From: Turnera subulata | Lineage: Eukaryota > Streptophyta > Magnoliopsida > Malpighiales > Passifloraceae | Direction of reading: 5' to 3' | Assembly: GCA_028386065.3 (NCBI GenBank) | Contig: JAKUCV010001087.1 | Location: 138,706 to 202,705, forward strand | Length of the DNA stretch: 64,000 bases | Shown here: in pieces, positions 46,685 through 58,052 of the stretch | Layout: each line of letters starts with the position of its first letter | Numbering within the stretch: the stretch's first letter is position 1 | Program-made: the position numbers and the translations under genes | The notes under the pieces: model-generated | Seen by the model: only the letters and a program-made list of their open reading frames with translations | Database searches by the model: none | What the model was told of the DNA's origin: nothing

Positions 46685-47556
46685 ATGGGCCGTAAGAGTT
46701 GTTGTGCTTGTCTCCTTCTGAAGATATTTGGCGAATGGAAGGTTTGAGAAGGAACTAGAAGCAAAAGAAGAAGCCACGGTTTTTCTACAAAGTGCACCAA
46801 CATAAATTTTGTATATGTGCTCATACCAAAATTTCATAGCAACACAATTTCTTTTAACTTTTTCCAAAAGTAGCTGTTGCCCATTCAACTATAAAAGGCA
46901 ACTATCTTTCAGGAAGCAAGCATTAAGGCAAGTCATTACAATTTCATTTTACACTCTCTTGAAGTTTGCTTAAGTGCCCATAAATCATTAAGAGATATTT
47001 GAGTCTAGATTATTGAAATTATTAAGGAATTTAATTATTCTTTCTTGAGCATTATACTATTTTGAAATCTTTGGGACTTAATTGTATTCACAAAGAGTGA
47101 GTCACTCTTTGGGTTATTGGAAACTTGTTCCTTTAGTAAGATTGGGTAGATTTTAAAAAAAAAAAATGAAAAAAAGCTTTGGGTATAGGTTGGAGAGTTG
47201 AACCTTAGAAAAACTCTTGTATAGGTTTGGGTTTAGCCTTTGTAAAAGTCTAGGTTAGAGAGTTTGCCTTTGGAGAACTCTTGTAAATGTTTTAGCTTGA
47301 TTCTTTGTAAAAGCTTGGTTGTAAAATGTTGGATTTCACTTTGGAAGAAACCATATAGTAGATTTAGCAAATCTTGAAGGAGAACTACTCTAAATCTTTG
47401 TGTTTGTGATTGTGCATGATTGCTCTTTCTTACTTTTCTATATGTCTCTTTAGTTCTTTAAAAAAACCAGATTTTGGTGGCAGCCCCATATACGAAATTT
47501 CTAGAAAGTTATTTTAGGAGCTAATTCACCCCCCTCTTAGCTATTTTGGGCCTACA
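46685..47556 (+). repeat. Solo copia-type LTR, same terminal type as at 24495
   Basis: A TATA box (ACTATAAAAGG, 46889) is followed by about 650 bases with repeated TTAGAxxGTTxxCCTTxGxxxAACTCTTGTA sentences (47190-47290). The end is TTCACCCCCCTCTTAG...GGGCCTACA at 47556. Compared with the minus-strand LTR at 24495-25640, the order TATA, leader, TTCACCCCCC, CA is the same in opposite orientation. The start is not defined. Confidence 0.4.
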
Positions 47557-48405
47557 AAAAACTTTGTGTACATTATATATACGTTTGTATCAAGACAATG
47601 ATTAATACATAAGCATTTATTATATTTTCTCAACTACTTAAAATTACGAAGAGCAATAATTATTGGAAATAATTAGAACTATAAAGAAGAATACCCGAAA
47701 AATTAGCGAAAGCCATGAACAAAAATAACGTTTACTAAAAAGAATAATCATAAGAACTCGTAACAGAAGTGTTTGTAATTTATTATCAATAAGAACTATG
47801 GAGAATAAGGGTAGTCACGAAAACTATGAAAAGAACATTGACTACGAAAAGAATAATAACGGAAAAAAATTATCATAAAAGTTTATAACTAATGTGTTTG
47901 TAGTTTGTTGTCAACAAGAAATATGAAAAAAAAAATTAAAGTACAATCGAATTGTACACATAAAAAACCAAAAAGAACAAAGACCACTAAAAGGAATAAT
48001 AATTAAAAATAAGAATATAATTTAATAATTGCCTTCATTAATAATATAATTTAATTATGCAATTTAAAGTATCAAAGGATTAACAAATATTATTAGCAAT
48101 AGTCGATTTATAAATTCGTATTCTACTAAATAATGCATATCCGTTTGCCTAGATTATAAAAAATATTTGTCTTTATTATATATAAATTCCTATCAAGATA
48201 ATGATTAATACTATACCACGTAGACTTGGCAAAACGGGTATTGACACGACAACTCGACACGAAATTAGCATGTATAGATAAGAGATTTTCAACCTGTTTA
48301 TTAATTTTTCGACATCATTTTTTAAAAAAAATTTCAAATTTCTAATTTTTATATATTTAAAAAATATGGTAGATAAATAATATTTTTAGCTAAATTTATT
48401 GGTTT
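47557..48405. other. AT-rich intergenic DNA, no gene
   Basis: Contains a diverged tandem duplication (about 47735-47810 and 47850-47925, sharing GTGTTTGTA.TTT.TT.TCAA.AAGAA.TATG). No coding frame. Confidence 0.4.
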
Positions 48406-48410
48406 AGTTG

Positions 48411-51154
48411 TGAAGCGCCCCGACCCGTATTTACCGTACACAGTAAACACAAGCCGGAACTGTGACAACCCGACCCAACAAAGCCCAAGCATACAGTGTG
48501 AACTACAATAACTCGGCCCAACGGCCCAAAATAGTAAAACAACATAAATAATAAATCCCGGCCCAATGGCCCAATAGTAGTGAAAACATGCACAGCGGAA
48601 GACTTAAATACTCACTAACACTGTATGCGACACATGCAAACTATGGATCCGAGCCTGTCCAAGGGATATCGCTGCAGCCTGTCTGGAATGCACCAAGCCT
48701 GTACATGAAACAACTCATCCTACGGGATGAAAGCCCGCAGGTGAGGGGTGAGTCCGAAGTGCTCACGACAATGGAAAACAATGGAAAGACGATCAGTATG
48801 CACACTATAACTACTCAAGTCAAAAACACGGGCTAAACAGCCCAACCCAAAGACTCGACCCAAAACTGAAAAGACTCAAATAAAATCAATTGTCCAATTT
48901 TATCTTTCTGGGCCCCGTCACGGATAAGCTAGGGTCGTACCAGGTTATCAACCTGTTCCTGGTGCCAGATCAAAAAGAACCCAGGGATAGACAACCCAAA
49001 AATAACAAACCGGGATAGACATCCCAAGCATAGACATGCTTATCACACGAACCCAGATCATGGCCACCACAAAACAGTCTCTAACCATCCGGTCGTACCT
49101 CTACTTACCACGTGACAATTATATTACCGTCATTAAAATCAAATCGTAGGGATCGACATCCGACATCCTCATCACAATTCATTATTAATCCATTATTACT
49201 TAATCCAAAAGACACAAAAATTCGATACGGGGATAAACATCTCAAAAATACCGAAACAAGACACCGGGATAAACATCCCGAGCCAAAACACAGCAAAAGC
49301 ACATTCGACAATGCACAATCATCAAAACATGATAACCGAGTAATATAGGCACACATTGAAGGAAATCCATCCTCACCTTGGCCGATTACTCAACTCCGGA
49401 AACAATGACCGGTCCGACGCCGGCTCCTCGGGAAACTGCCCGATATCCAAACCTATACAACAAAACCATATATACACATAAATGCACATAAGAGTATGTC
49501 ATGATGCCAATATTACGATATGTACCCATCCCGGTTCATAACCGTTATTATTTCCATTTACCGAAAATAATATATCGTACGTATATCCGAATATTACTTC
49601 GGTACCATACTTTAATTAAAATTCTTTTTCAAAATATTTTCATAAAATACTATAATTTACAAAATAATGATCTCCATAATCTTTCCAGAAAAATAATAAG
49701 CTATTTATAATTTTTAGAAAACATTTATATAGTATTTATCTTTTTCTAATTATATATAATAATACTTTCCAACACAAAATATAATTAACTTAAATTTACA
49801 AAATACATATTTATATACATATACCAAAATAATAATTTTCCAGACGAAAATAATACACATACTAAATTTCCAGAAATTAATTTCATGATATATATATTTA
49901 TTTTCCAAATAATACTAGTTTTTCCTAAAACATTACTTAATTATTTTTCAAAGTATATATATATTCCAAAACCATAAACCATAACACAAATTTACCATAT
50001 TTTTTCGAAATATAAAAATATATATTTTTTTTCTTGAAAATTAAATACCAGTAATTGTATATATACAAATTATATATATATATATATATTAAATAAAAAA
50101 AAAACAAACCAAACCCAACCCGGATCCAACCCAGGAAGGGCGCGACCCGGCAAGGAAACGGGTAAAACCCGGCCTTACCAGCGGGTTGAGCGGCTGACGA
50201 CGACGGCGGCGGCGCGACGCAGTGCGAGGAAGGTGTCGCGAGGCCGGCGGGGTGGAAGCGACTCTACGGGCGGCGGAAAGGAGGCACGGCGATGCGAGGC
50301 GCGGCGGCAGCAAGGTAGAAAGGCAGATCCACGGGTCGGCCGTCGGGTCAACGCCTCTAGCGGCTGCGTCCGGCGGTGGGAAGCGACGGGGAAGGCGGCG
50401 TCGAGGTCGCGCCGGCTCGGGCTTCCTGCTGGTGGTGGCGGTGAGGCTCGAGATGTCGCCGGTCGCTCTCCCGTGCACAGTAACCGGGCGGAAGCAAGGT
50501 GACGACTGTTCACTTCATTTTCCAGTTTTTTTTTTCTTTTCTTGCTTTTTTTCCTTATTTCTCCTTTTCATTTTTCTTCTTTTTATTTTTTTCCTCTTCT
50601 TCTTTTTTTTTTCTGATTCCGTTTCTCTTTTCTTTTTTTTCTTTTTCCCTCTTCCTCTCTTTTTTTTCTGATTTTTTTCTTATTTTTTTATTTTTTTCTT
50701 TTTCTTTTTCTTTCTTTCCTTTTTTTTTCCTCTTTTCCTCTCCTTTTCTTTTTCTCTCTTTTTTTTTTCTTTTTCTTCTCCTCTCCTTCTCTTCTCTTCT
50801 TCCTCCTCTTCTGCTTTCCTTTTTTTTATAGCCGATGGATTACTATGCACATGTGACTCTGTAATAATGCAGCTTGTCTACATTACAGAGCGAGTCCGGT
50901 TCAGACCAGAAAATAACTGATGCCCCCTTAGTTATTTTCCGGTGTGATTTTCCGAGAATTCCGAAATCCGAAAAATACCAACTTAGTTCCGAAAAATCCA
51001 CGGGAAAATCACGAGCGCGGGAAAACCCTCGGTTTCGAAAAACAACTCCCGATTTACCTTGAATTAATTACCCAAGATTAATTCAACAGTAAATCACGGT
51101 AAATAGACTTCTACAGTCCGGTAAAAATCCAAAATTTTTACCCGGGCTGTTACA
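48411..51154 (-). repeat. 3' LTR (2.74 kb)
   Basis: Direct repeat of 53562-56329. It contains short GGGAT-spacer-ATCCC palindromes (49012-49280), a GC-rich block (50100-50510) and a polypyrimidine tract (50519-50832). Compared with the other LTR it lacks about 15 bases near 49162. Confidence 0.92.
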
Positions 51155-51298
51155 GACTACCCACCTTAAAAAGAATTTCGTCCCCGAAATTCCGTCTTAT
51201 CCGTGGGTCCTACCACGATAAGATTCTGGCACACTCTGCCAGGTATCCAACCTCAACATGAGATACCGCTTATACCCTTAAGCGACATCTCATCCGCT

Positions 51299-51306
51299 TA
51301 TAAATA
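51299..51306 (+). promoter_or_regulatory. TATA box before the first antisense ORF
   Basis: TATAAATA, 42 bases upstream of the ATG at 51341, on the strand opposite to the element polarity. Confidence 0.45.
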
Positions 51307-51340
51307 CCAAACCTCATGACTGGCATACTCACACACAGTC

Positions 51341-51718
51341 ATGGACTCTCCACTGAGATCAAGGACAACTTCTGACTCCGAGAACAACAGCTACATCGGC
51401 GGCAAAGCTTTCCCGACAAGCTCCGATGATGAACCTCCAAAGAAGCGGTTCAAGACCAACATCGTCGGCCTGCAGGAGCACATGGTCGTTTCCCCAAAAC
51501 GACGGAAGAAGCGAGCTCCCAAGAAAACTGAAGATCGCAAGGGCAAGGCGATCGCTGGAAGCAGCACTCCGCAACAGAAGCTGACACAACTGAACTTCTC
51601 CCTGAAGAAGATCAGCTCGGCGGTGGCGCAGATAGAACTGGCGTGCATGGAGCTCTTCCCACACATGGAAAATGTCAAAAAGATTGTAAAAGATCTAGAG
51701 AAGCAAGTAGCTCAGTAG
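51341..51718 (+). CDS. Antisense ORF: basic, coiled-coil protein of unknown function
   Basis: 125 residues. The N-terminal 35 are Ser/acid-rich. The middle has two basic clusters (PPKKRFK and SPKRRKKRAPKK) that look like nuclear localisation signals. Residues 78-125 form an amphipathic helix (LTQLNFSLKKISSAVAQIEL, then MENVKKIVKDLEKQVAQ) suited to dimerisation. A TATA box lies 42 bases upstream and AATAAA about 35 bases downstream (51752-51757), so it looks like a compact transcription unit. I do not recognise the family. Antisense extra ORFs are known in some plant gypsy elements (Grande, Retand), but similarity to those cannot be judged here. Codon use is less AT-biased than the flanks. Confidence 0.55.
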   Translation: MDSPLRSRTTSDSENNSYIGGKAFPTSSDDEPPKKRFKTNIVGLQEHMVVSPKRRKKRAPKKTEDRKGKAIAGSSTPQQKLTQLNFSLKKISSAVAQIELACMELFPHMENVKKIVKDLEKQVAQ

Positions 51719-51757
51719 AGTACTCCTTCTCCTGTTGTAAACCGTTATTAAAATAAA

Positions 51758-52461
51758 TAAAATGAGTTTCCTTTTAAATCAAAATTCTCTTATGTTAAGA
51801 AATCTTATGTCAAATGGAAAAATAAAACGTCTCAAAGTAAAACAATAATCAATAATAAGAATGTAAAATCAAATTTAAAGAAATTAAAAATAAAACTCGT
51901 TTAACAAAATTAAAACAAAAAGAAATTAAAACCAAACATATTTTCATGAACGGTGCTCGTATCGGACGAAAACACCCTCGAACCAAGAAACGTGACACGT
52001 ACAACTAACGGTGACGTCTGTTAACCTCGTGAAAAAGATACCCGACAACAGGCAGGGCGATGATCACGAGCACGTCCTGTGTCTCTCGAAAGACACGTTA
52101 CCCACTTGTTCACAATTCCGCATAAGCCAGAAACGTCTGTCGAATCTCGTATCTCTCCAAGATGTCCGAACAGCTGTGAACTAGTCGCACATGCACTCTA
52201 CTCGAGGTACGGTCCCATCCGTCTAGCCTCAACGGTCACGGATGCAAGTGATAAAAGATGCAAGAAAATATAGTAAAACCATGAAAACAAAAGACAAGGT
52301 AGTCAGAGCGAAAGAAAATCATGAGTTAGGAAAAGCCTGAAAAACTCTGGCACGGTAATCCGAAAAACGCGTAAAGTATCAAAGCAATAAATGAAAGCAA
52401 CGCTAAATTCAAAAAGAAAAATCTTGAAGATAAAAAACGGTAATCACGCTCCCCATAAGAG
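51758..52461. other. Spacer between the two antisense units
   Basis: AT-rich at 51760-51950, then mixed sequence with several CACG words (51960-52130). No coding frame is supported. Confidence 0.35.
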
Positions 52462-52469
52462 TATAAAAG
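52462..52469 (+). promoter_or_regulatory. TATA box before the second antisense unit
   Basis: TATAAAAG, followed by a 107-base A/C-rich leader to the ATG at 52577. Confidence 0.45.
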
Positions 52470-52576
52470 AAGGAGTGGTGAAGTGTAAAACATCAAAAGC
52501 ATTTTAAAGCAACAAAATACTCAGAAAAACAAAACCACAACGCTCCAAAAACAAAACCCCAAACGTCCAAATCAAG

Positions 52577-53256
52577 ATGCCTGCTCCCTCATCAGTTTTC
52601 TTCGTCGAAGGTGCCAACCTTGGTAGGAGGAATCGTCCTACAGCATGGTCAACGAACGTGCTGAAGAGCTGCCGAACGAGCTCGGCAGAATGCCACGCCT
52701 GGTCTTTGTCGACGAGCTCTACTCCTCAAGATTCTCCGTCACTCCCATGGAAGAGGTGTTCTTCCTAGAGGATCGCGGCACTCTGAGGACATCCTACTAC
52801 GGCTCAGCAAACTCCGTGATGTTCTTCATCTCGGATAGGCTTCAAGAGTTCAACTTGGAGTCCACTTGCCAGACTGTGGAGTAAGGCGCTTACTACCAGC
52901 TCTCAATGACAGCCCAGAGCATCCCCAGAATGACTCGGCTACCTCCAACTTGGCCAAAGGTACGGCTACTGGTGTGGAACTGCAGAGGAGTTGCAAGGCG
53001 TGCTCAGGAGTTCTCGCAAACCCTGAGGGACTTGAAGAACCAGTACAAGCCAAACATGGTCCTTCTGACGGAGACGTAGTGGCAACCACGGGACGATCAC
53101 GGTCTGATTCCACTCCGATTCCCTCAAGCTAACCGGTTCGAGATTCCTGGCCAGCGCGACAGAGGTGGCATGTGGTTCTCTTGGAGCGATAGGGTCACGG
53201 TCAACGTGAACAGTGACGCAAACAGTTTCCGTGTCAACGTCGTTGCAAACCGTTAA
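52577..53256 (+). pseudogene. Antisense ORF with LINE-type endonuclease (EEP) N-terminal domain, two stops
   Basis: A short frame from 52577 (MPAPSSVFFVEGANLG) gives way to the frame from 52645 (MVNERAEELPNELGRMPRLV), which then runs to 53256. That frame is broken only by TAA at 52882-52884 and TAG at 53077-53079. After the first stop it reads RLLVWNCRGVARRAQEF...KPNMVLLTET, the start of an endonuclease/exonuclease/phosphatase fold as in plant LINEs. After the second it reads RDRGGMWFSWSDRVTVNV, the following strand region. The catalytic C-terminal half and any reverse transcriptase are absent. The part before it (DELYSSRFSVTPMEEVFFLE) is unrecognised. Possibly a captured LINE piece. Confidence 0.6.
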
Positions 53257-53546
53257 TGTATTTCTATTTTTATAAATTATCAAAAATCAATGTATTATTT
53301 CCCTTTTTATAAAATATCAATGTAATATTTCTGCTTGTAATGATAATATTTGCAATATTAATAATATTTATATTTTCGCTTATTTTGGCATCATTACCTC
53401 TTATGTGTATGTTCTGCGACAGCTGGCGTCCCTTGACTGGATCCATAATGCACTAACTAAATGATATAAAATAATAAATAACTGGAGCGAACTATGCAAA
53501 CAAGACAACAAAACACACAAAGACTTCCCAACAAGACCTAACGCCC

Positions 53547-53558
53547 GCTCCACTACCA
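53547..53558 (-). other. Primer-binding site of the minus-strand element
   Basis: Minus strand TGGTAGTGGAGC, 3 bases from the 5' LTR; 9 of 12 positions match the plant tRNA-iMet site TGGTATCAGAGC. Confidence 0.5.
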
Positions 53559-53561
53559 AAA

Positions 53562-55226
53562 TGAAGCGCCCCGACCCTTATTTACCGTACACAGTAAACA
53601 CAAGCCGGAACTGTGACAACCCGACCCAACAAAGCCCAAGCATACAGTGTGAACTACAATAACTCGGCCCAACGGCCCAAAATAGTAAAACAACATAAAT
53701 AATAAATCCCGGCCCAATTGCCCAATAGTAGTGAAAACATGCACAGCGGAAGACTTAAATACTCACTAACACTGTATGCGACACATGCAAACTATGGATC
53801 CGAGCCTGTCCAAGGGATATCGCTGCAGCCTGTCTGGAATGCACCAAGCCTGTACATGAAACAACTCATCCTACAGGATGAAAGCCCGCAGGTGAGGGGT
53901 GAGTCCGAAGTGCTCACGACAATGGAAAGACGATCAGTATGCACACTATAACTACTCAAGTCAAAAACACGGGCTAAACAGCCCAACCCAAAGACTCGAC
54001 CCAAAATTCAAAAGACTCAAATAAAATCAATTGTCCAATTTTATCTTTCCGGGCCCCGTCACGGATAAGCTAGGGTCGTACCAGGTTATCAACCTGTTCC
54101 TGGTGCCAGATCAAAAAGAACCCAGGGATAGACAACCCAAAAATAACAAACCGGGATAGACATCCCAAGCATAGACATGCTTATCACACGAACCTAGATC
54201 ATGGCCACCACAAAACAGTCTCTAACCATCCGGTCGTACCTCTACTTACCACGTGACAATTATATTACCGTCATTAAAATCAAATCATAGGGATCGACAT
54301 CCCTAACCAAAATCCCGAGGATCGACATCCTCATCACAATTCATTATTAATCCATTATTGCTTAATCCAAAAGACACAAAAATTCGATACGGGGATAAAC
54401 ATCCCAAAAATACCGAAACAAGACACCGGGATAAACATCCCGAGCCAAAACACAGCAAAAGCACATTCGACAATGCACAATCATCAAAACATGATAACCG
54501 AGTAATATAGGCACACATTGAAGGAAATCCATCCTCACCTTGGCCGATTACTCAACTCCGGAAACAATGATCGGTCCGACGCCGGCTCCTCGGGAAACTG
54601 CCCGATATCCAAACCTATACAACAAAACCATATATACACATAAATGCACATAAGAGTATGTCATGATGCCAATATTACGATATGTACCCATCCCGGTTCA
54701 TAACCGTTATTATTTCCATTTACCGAAAATAATATATCGTACGTATATCCGAATATTACTTCGGTACCATACTTTAATTAAAATTCTTTTTCAAAATATT
54801 TTCATAAAATACTATAATTTCCAAAATAATGATCTCCATAATCTTTCCAGAAAAATAATAAGCTATTTATAATTTTTAGAAAACATTTATATAGTATTTA
54901 TCTTTTTCTAATTATATATAATAATACTTTCCAACACAAAATATAATTAACTTAAATTTACAAAATACATATTTATATACATATACCAAAATAATAATTT
55001 TCCAGACGAAAATAATACACATACTAAATTTCCAGAAATTAATTTCATGATATATATATTTATTTTCCAAATAATACTAGTTTTTCCTAAAACATTACTT
55101 AATTATTTTTCAAAGTATATATATATTCCAAAACCATAAACCATAATACAAATTTACCATATTTTTTCGAAATATAAAAATATATATTTTTTCTTGAAAA
55201 TTAAATACCAGTAATTGTATATATAC

Positions 55227-55265
<39 letters not shown>

Positions 55266-56329
55266 TAAAAAAAAACAAACCAAACCCAACCCGGATCCAA
55301 CCCAGGAAGGGCGCGACCCGGCAAGGAAACGGGTAAAACCCGGCCTTACCAGCGGGTTGAGCGGCTGACGACGACGGCGGCGGCGCGACGCAGTGCGAGG
55401 AAGGTGTCGCGAGGCCGGCGAGGTGGAAGCGACTCTACCGGCGGCGGAAAGGAGGCACGGCGATGCGAGGCGCGGCGGCAGCAAGGTAGAGAGGCGGATC
55501 CACGGGTCGGTAGTCGGGTCAACGCCTCTAGCGGCTGCGTCCGGCGGTGGGAAGCGACGGGGAAGGCGGCGTCGAGGTCGCGCCGGCTCGGGCTTCCTGC
55601 TGGTGGTGGCGGTGAGGCTCGAGATGTCGCCGGTCGCTCTCCCGTGCACAGTAACCGGGCGGAAGCAAGGTGACGACTGTTCACTTCATTTTCCAGTTTT
55701 TTTTTCTTTTCTTCCTTTTTTTCCTTATTTCTCCTTTTCATTTTTCTTCTTTTTATTTTTTTTTCTCTTCTTTTTTTTTCTGATTCCGTTTCTCTTTTCT
55801 TTTTTTTTTCTTTTTCCCTCTTCCTCTCTTTTTTTTCTGATTTTTTTCTGATTTTTTTATTTTTTTTCTTTTTCTTTTTCTTTCTTTCCTTTTTTTTTCC
55901 TCTTTTCCTCTCCTTTTCTTTTTCTCTCTTTTTTTTTTCTTTTTCTTCTCCTCTCCTTCTCTTCTCTTCTTCCTCCTCTTCTGCTTTCCTTTTTTTTTTT
56001 TATAGCCGATGGATTACTATGCACATGTGACTCTGTAATAATGCAGCTTGTCTGCATTACAGAGTGAGTCCGGTCCGGACCAGAAAATAACTGATGCCCC
56101 CTTAGTTATTTTCCGGTGTGATTTTCCGAGAAATTCCGAAACCCGAAAAATACCAACTTAGTTCCGAAAAATCCACGGGAAAATCACGAGCGCGGGAAAA
56201 CCCTCGGTTTCGAAAAACAACTCCCGATTTACCTTGAATTAATTACCCAAGATTAATTCAACAGTAAATCACGGTAAATAGACTTCTACAGTCCGGTAAA
56301 AATCCAAAATTTTTACCCGGGCTGTTACA
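53562..56329 (-). repeat. 5' LTR (2.77 kb)
   Basis: Direct repeat of 48411-51154, near-identical by eye. Differences include a longer TA run at 55230-55260 and small changes in the polypyrimidine tract (55690-56004). Confidence 0.92.
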
Positions 56330-56575
56330 AGTTGGATATTAAATTAATAACACTGCAATAATATGATTGGTTAAATTAATCAATACAATAATTTGTTTAG
56401 TTTTTTTTGTTTATTTGGGTGCTAAATTAATGAGATAAAATAATTTGTTTATAATTTTATCATTAAAAACATCCACTCCACACTTTAAAATATTACTTTA
56501 TTTGGGACCCTACATGCCACGTGTCGATTTTCCATTAGTCCACCTCAGCCAAGGGCACCAACCGAGCGCGCATCG

Positions 56576-57936
56576 TGATATGTGTGCATATCATATAGTA
56601 ATTTGGAGCACAAAATGTCCCTTTGGCCAAGTATTTAGTTAGGAACCATGCATTTTAATTACGGTTTTTGTCTATTTTATACTAGCATTATCTTCACTGA
56701 TTGATACTTGCTTTCAGGTGTCTTTTGATGCAAAATAACCTATATTTCATGGGATTCAAGCTATTTGTGGATTTCTGGAAAGATTGGAGCTGATTTGATG
56801 AAGATTTCCTGGCGAAGAGTTTTCAACGGTGTCACTCTGTTGAATCCCGCAGGACAGAATCTGGAATTTATTATAAATTGCGTCAATACTAGCTTGCTAT
56901 TTAGTAGGAGTTATATTAAACCACCGACTTGTTTGGCACTCCTATAAGAGAAAGAAGCCTGCTGTGACTAAAAAAAGGAAAAGAATCCTAGAAAAAATAT
57001 TAATTCCTAGATTCTAGCTACCTAAGCTAACTTAATGCTAGGGTTTCTTGGAGCATAAAAGGTGAAGTCGGCTCCAGCAGAAGGGGGACTCCAGAATTTT
57101 GTCGACAGTAGCTGGAAGGCAGAAGACTTTTTGTGGAGATTTTTCTGGTTTTATTTTACGGTTTGCTATGAACAAATCCTCCATGTTTATTTTATATTTT
57201 TCTATGAACTAATCCTCTTTTCTAGATCAAGAGGGATGTAGCTACTCAACTCTTTTTATGATTTAATTACTCCTCGAGCAGTTTTCTTATTTGTGTTCTT
57301 GATTTGTTTATGTGAGCATAATTCGGGTTTGAAGCTTGATCACCTTAAAACTTGTCTCAGGAGTTAGACTAAGCACCGACAGGAGACGTTTAATTCTGGA
57401 AAATCATAAACAAACCCTAATCTAGGTGCTGAATGGCATTAGGATTATTGTGGAATTAGTAACAACAAAAAGCATCATTGCTCTTAGGAATAGGTTTGAT
57501 CCACGACAGTGGTAAGATTGACCTCTGAGACGAAATTATACCTCCAAAAGTCGATAATTTCACCCTAGATTGTTACCCATCAAGAAAACAAATAGAAAGC
57601 TGTAGATTTTTAGCGAACAGTGTCGCCCCGTTCGCGGACACAGAACAGAGTCACCCTGTTAGCAGGATCTGGAGGATAATTAGGGCATAAAAGGATAGAG
57701 TAGTGAACCCCGATTGATCTAGACCTTCTCTAATCTGTTATCTTCATATTATTTACATTTTTAAATTGTTTATTTTATTGTTGAATCGCAATCTCAATTT
57801 ATAATCACCAATTCATCACTATTTTACTATTTTCAGCCTAACGGAGTGAGTCTGTTGATTAGTTATTTTGCCTAGTCTCTGTGGATACGAACTTGTGTGC
57901 TACCTCGATCAGTGCGCTTGCAGATTTTACGCATCA
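56576..57936 (+). repeat. 5' LTR (1.36 kb)
   Basis: TG at 56576, CA at 57935-57936. Holds three copies of the 17-bp palindrome (56825, 57616, 57644). Confidence 0.92.
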
Positions 57937-57942
57937 AGTTTC

Positions 57943-57960
57943 TGGCGCCGTTGCCAGGGA
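57943..57960 (+). other. Primer-binding site, tRNA-Asp type
   Basis: TGGCGCCGTTGCCAGGGA, one change from the usual TGGCGCCGTTGCCGGGGA, six bases after the LTR. Confidence 0.8.
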
Positions 57961-58052
57961 CTAGTGTCAAATAATTAATTACTGATTTATTTCTTTAGGC
58001 TTTTATTTGTGTTTTACCATCTCTTTTTCCGAGTTTCAGGATTCAACCTTAT

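Larger units (their letters stand above)
48411..56329 (-). mobile_element. Non-autonomous Tekay-like LTR element with antisense cargo
   Basis: Near-identical LTRs (48411-51154 and 53562-56329) flank 2.4 kb with no gag or pol. The exact duplication AGTTG lies at 48406-48410 and 56330-56334. Polarity is minus: on that strand the LTRs begin TGTAACAGCCCGGG and end GGGGCGCTTCA. A degenerate primer site TGGTAGTGGAGC (complement of 53547-53558) follows the 5' LTR, and the usual AATTTCGGGGACGAAATTC tract precedes the 3' LTR (complement of 51175-51200). The interior holds two ORF units on the + strand, antisense to the element. High LTR identity indicates recent insertion, with transposition proteins supplied by a relative. 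Confidence 0.9.

Noticed and set aside
50089..50513. 129- and 112-codon minus-strand ORFs (and 55230-55741 copies)
   Set aside because: They lie in the GC-rich LTR block, are Arg/Pro/Ala-rich in several frames at once, and have no domain. They are conserved only because the LTRs are near-identical.
50499..50831. Phe/Ser/Leu-rich ORF (also 1660-2142 and 55393-55851)
   Set aside because: Product of the polypyrimidine tract of the LTR.
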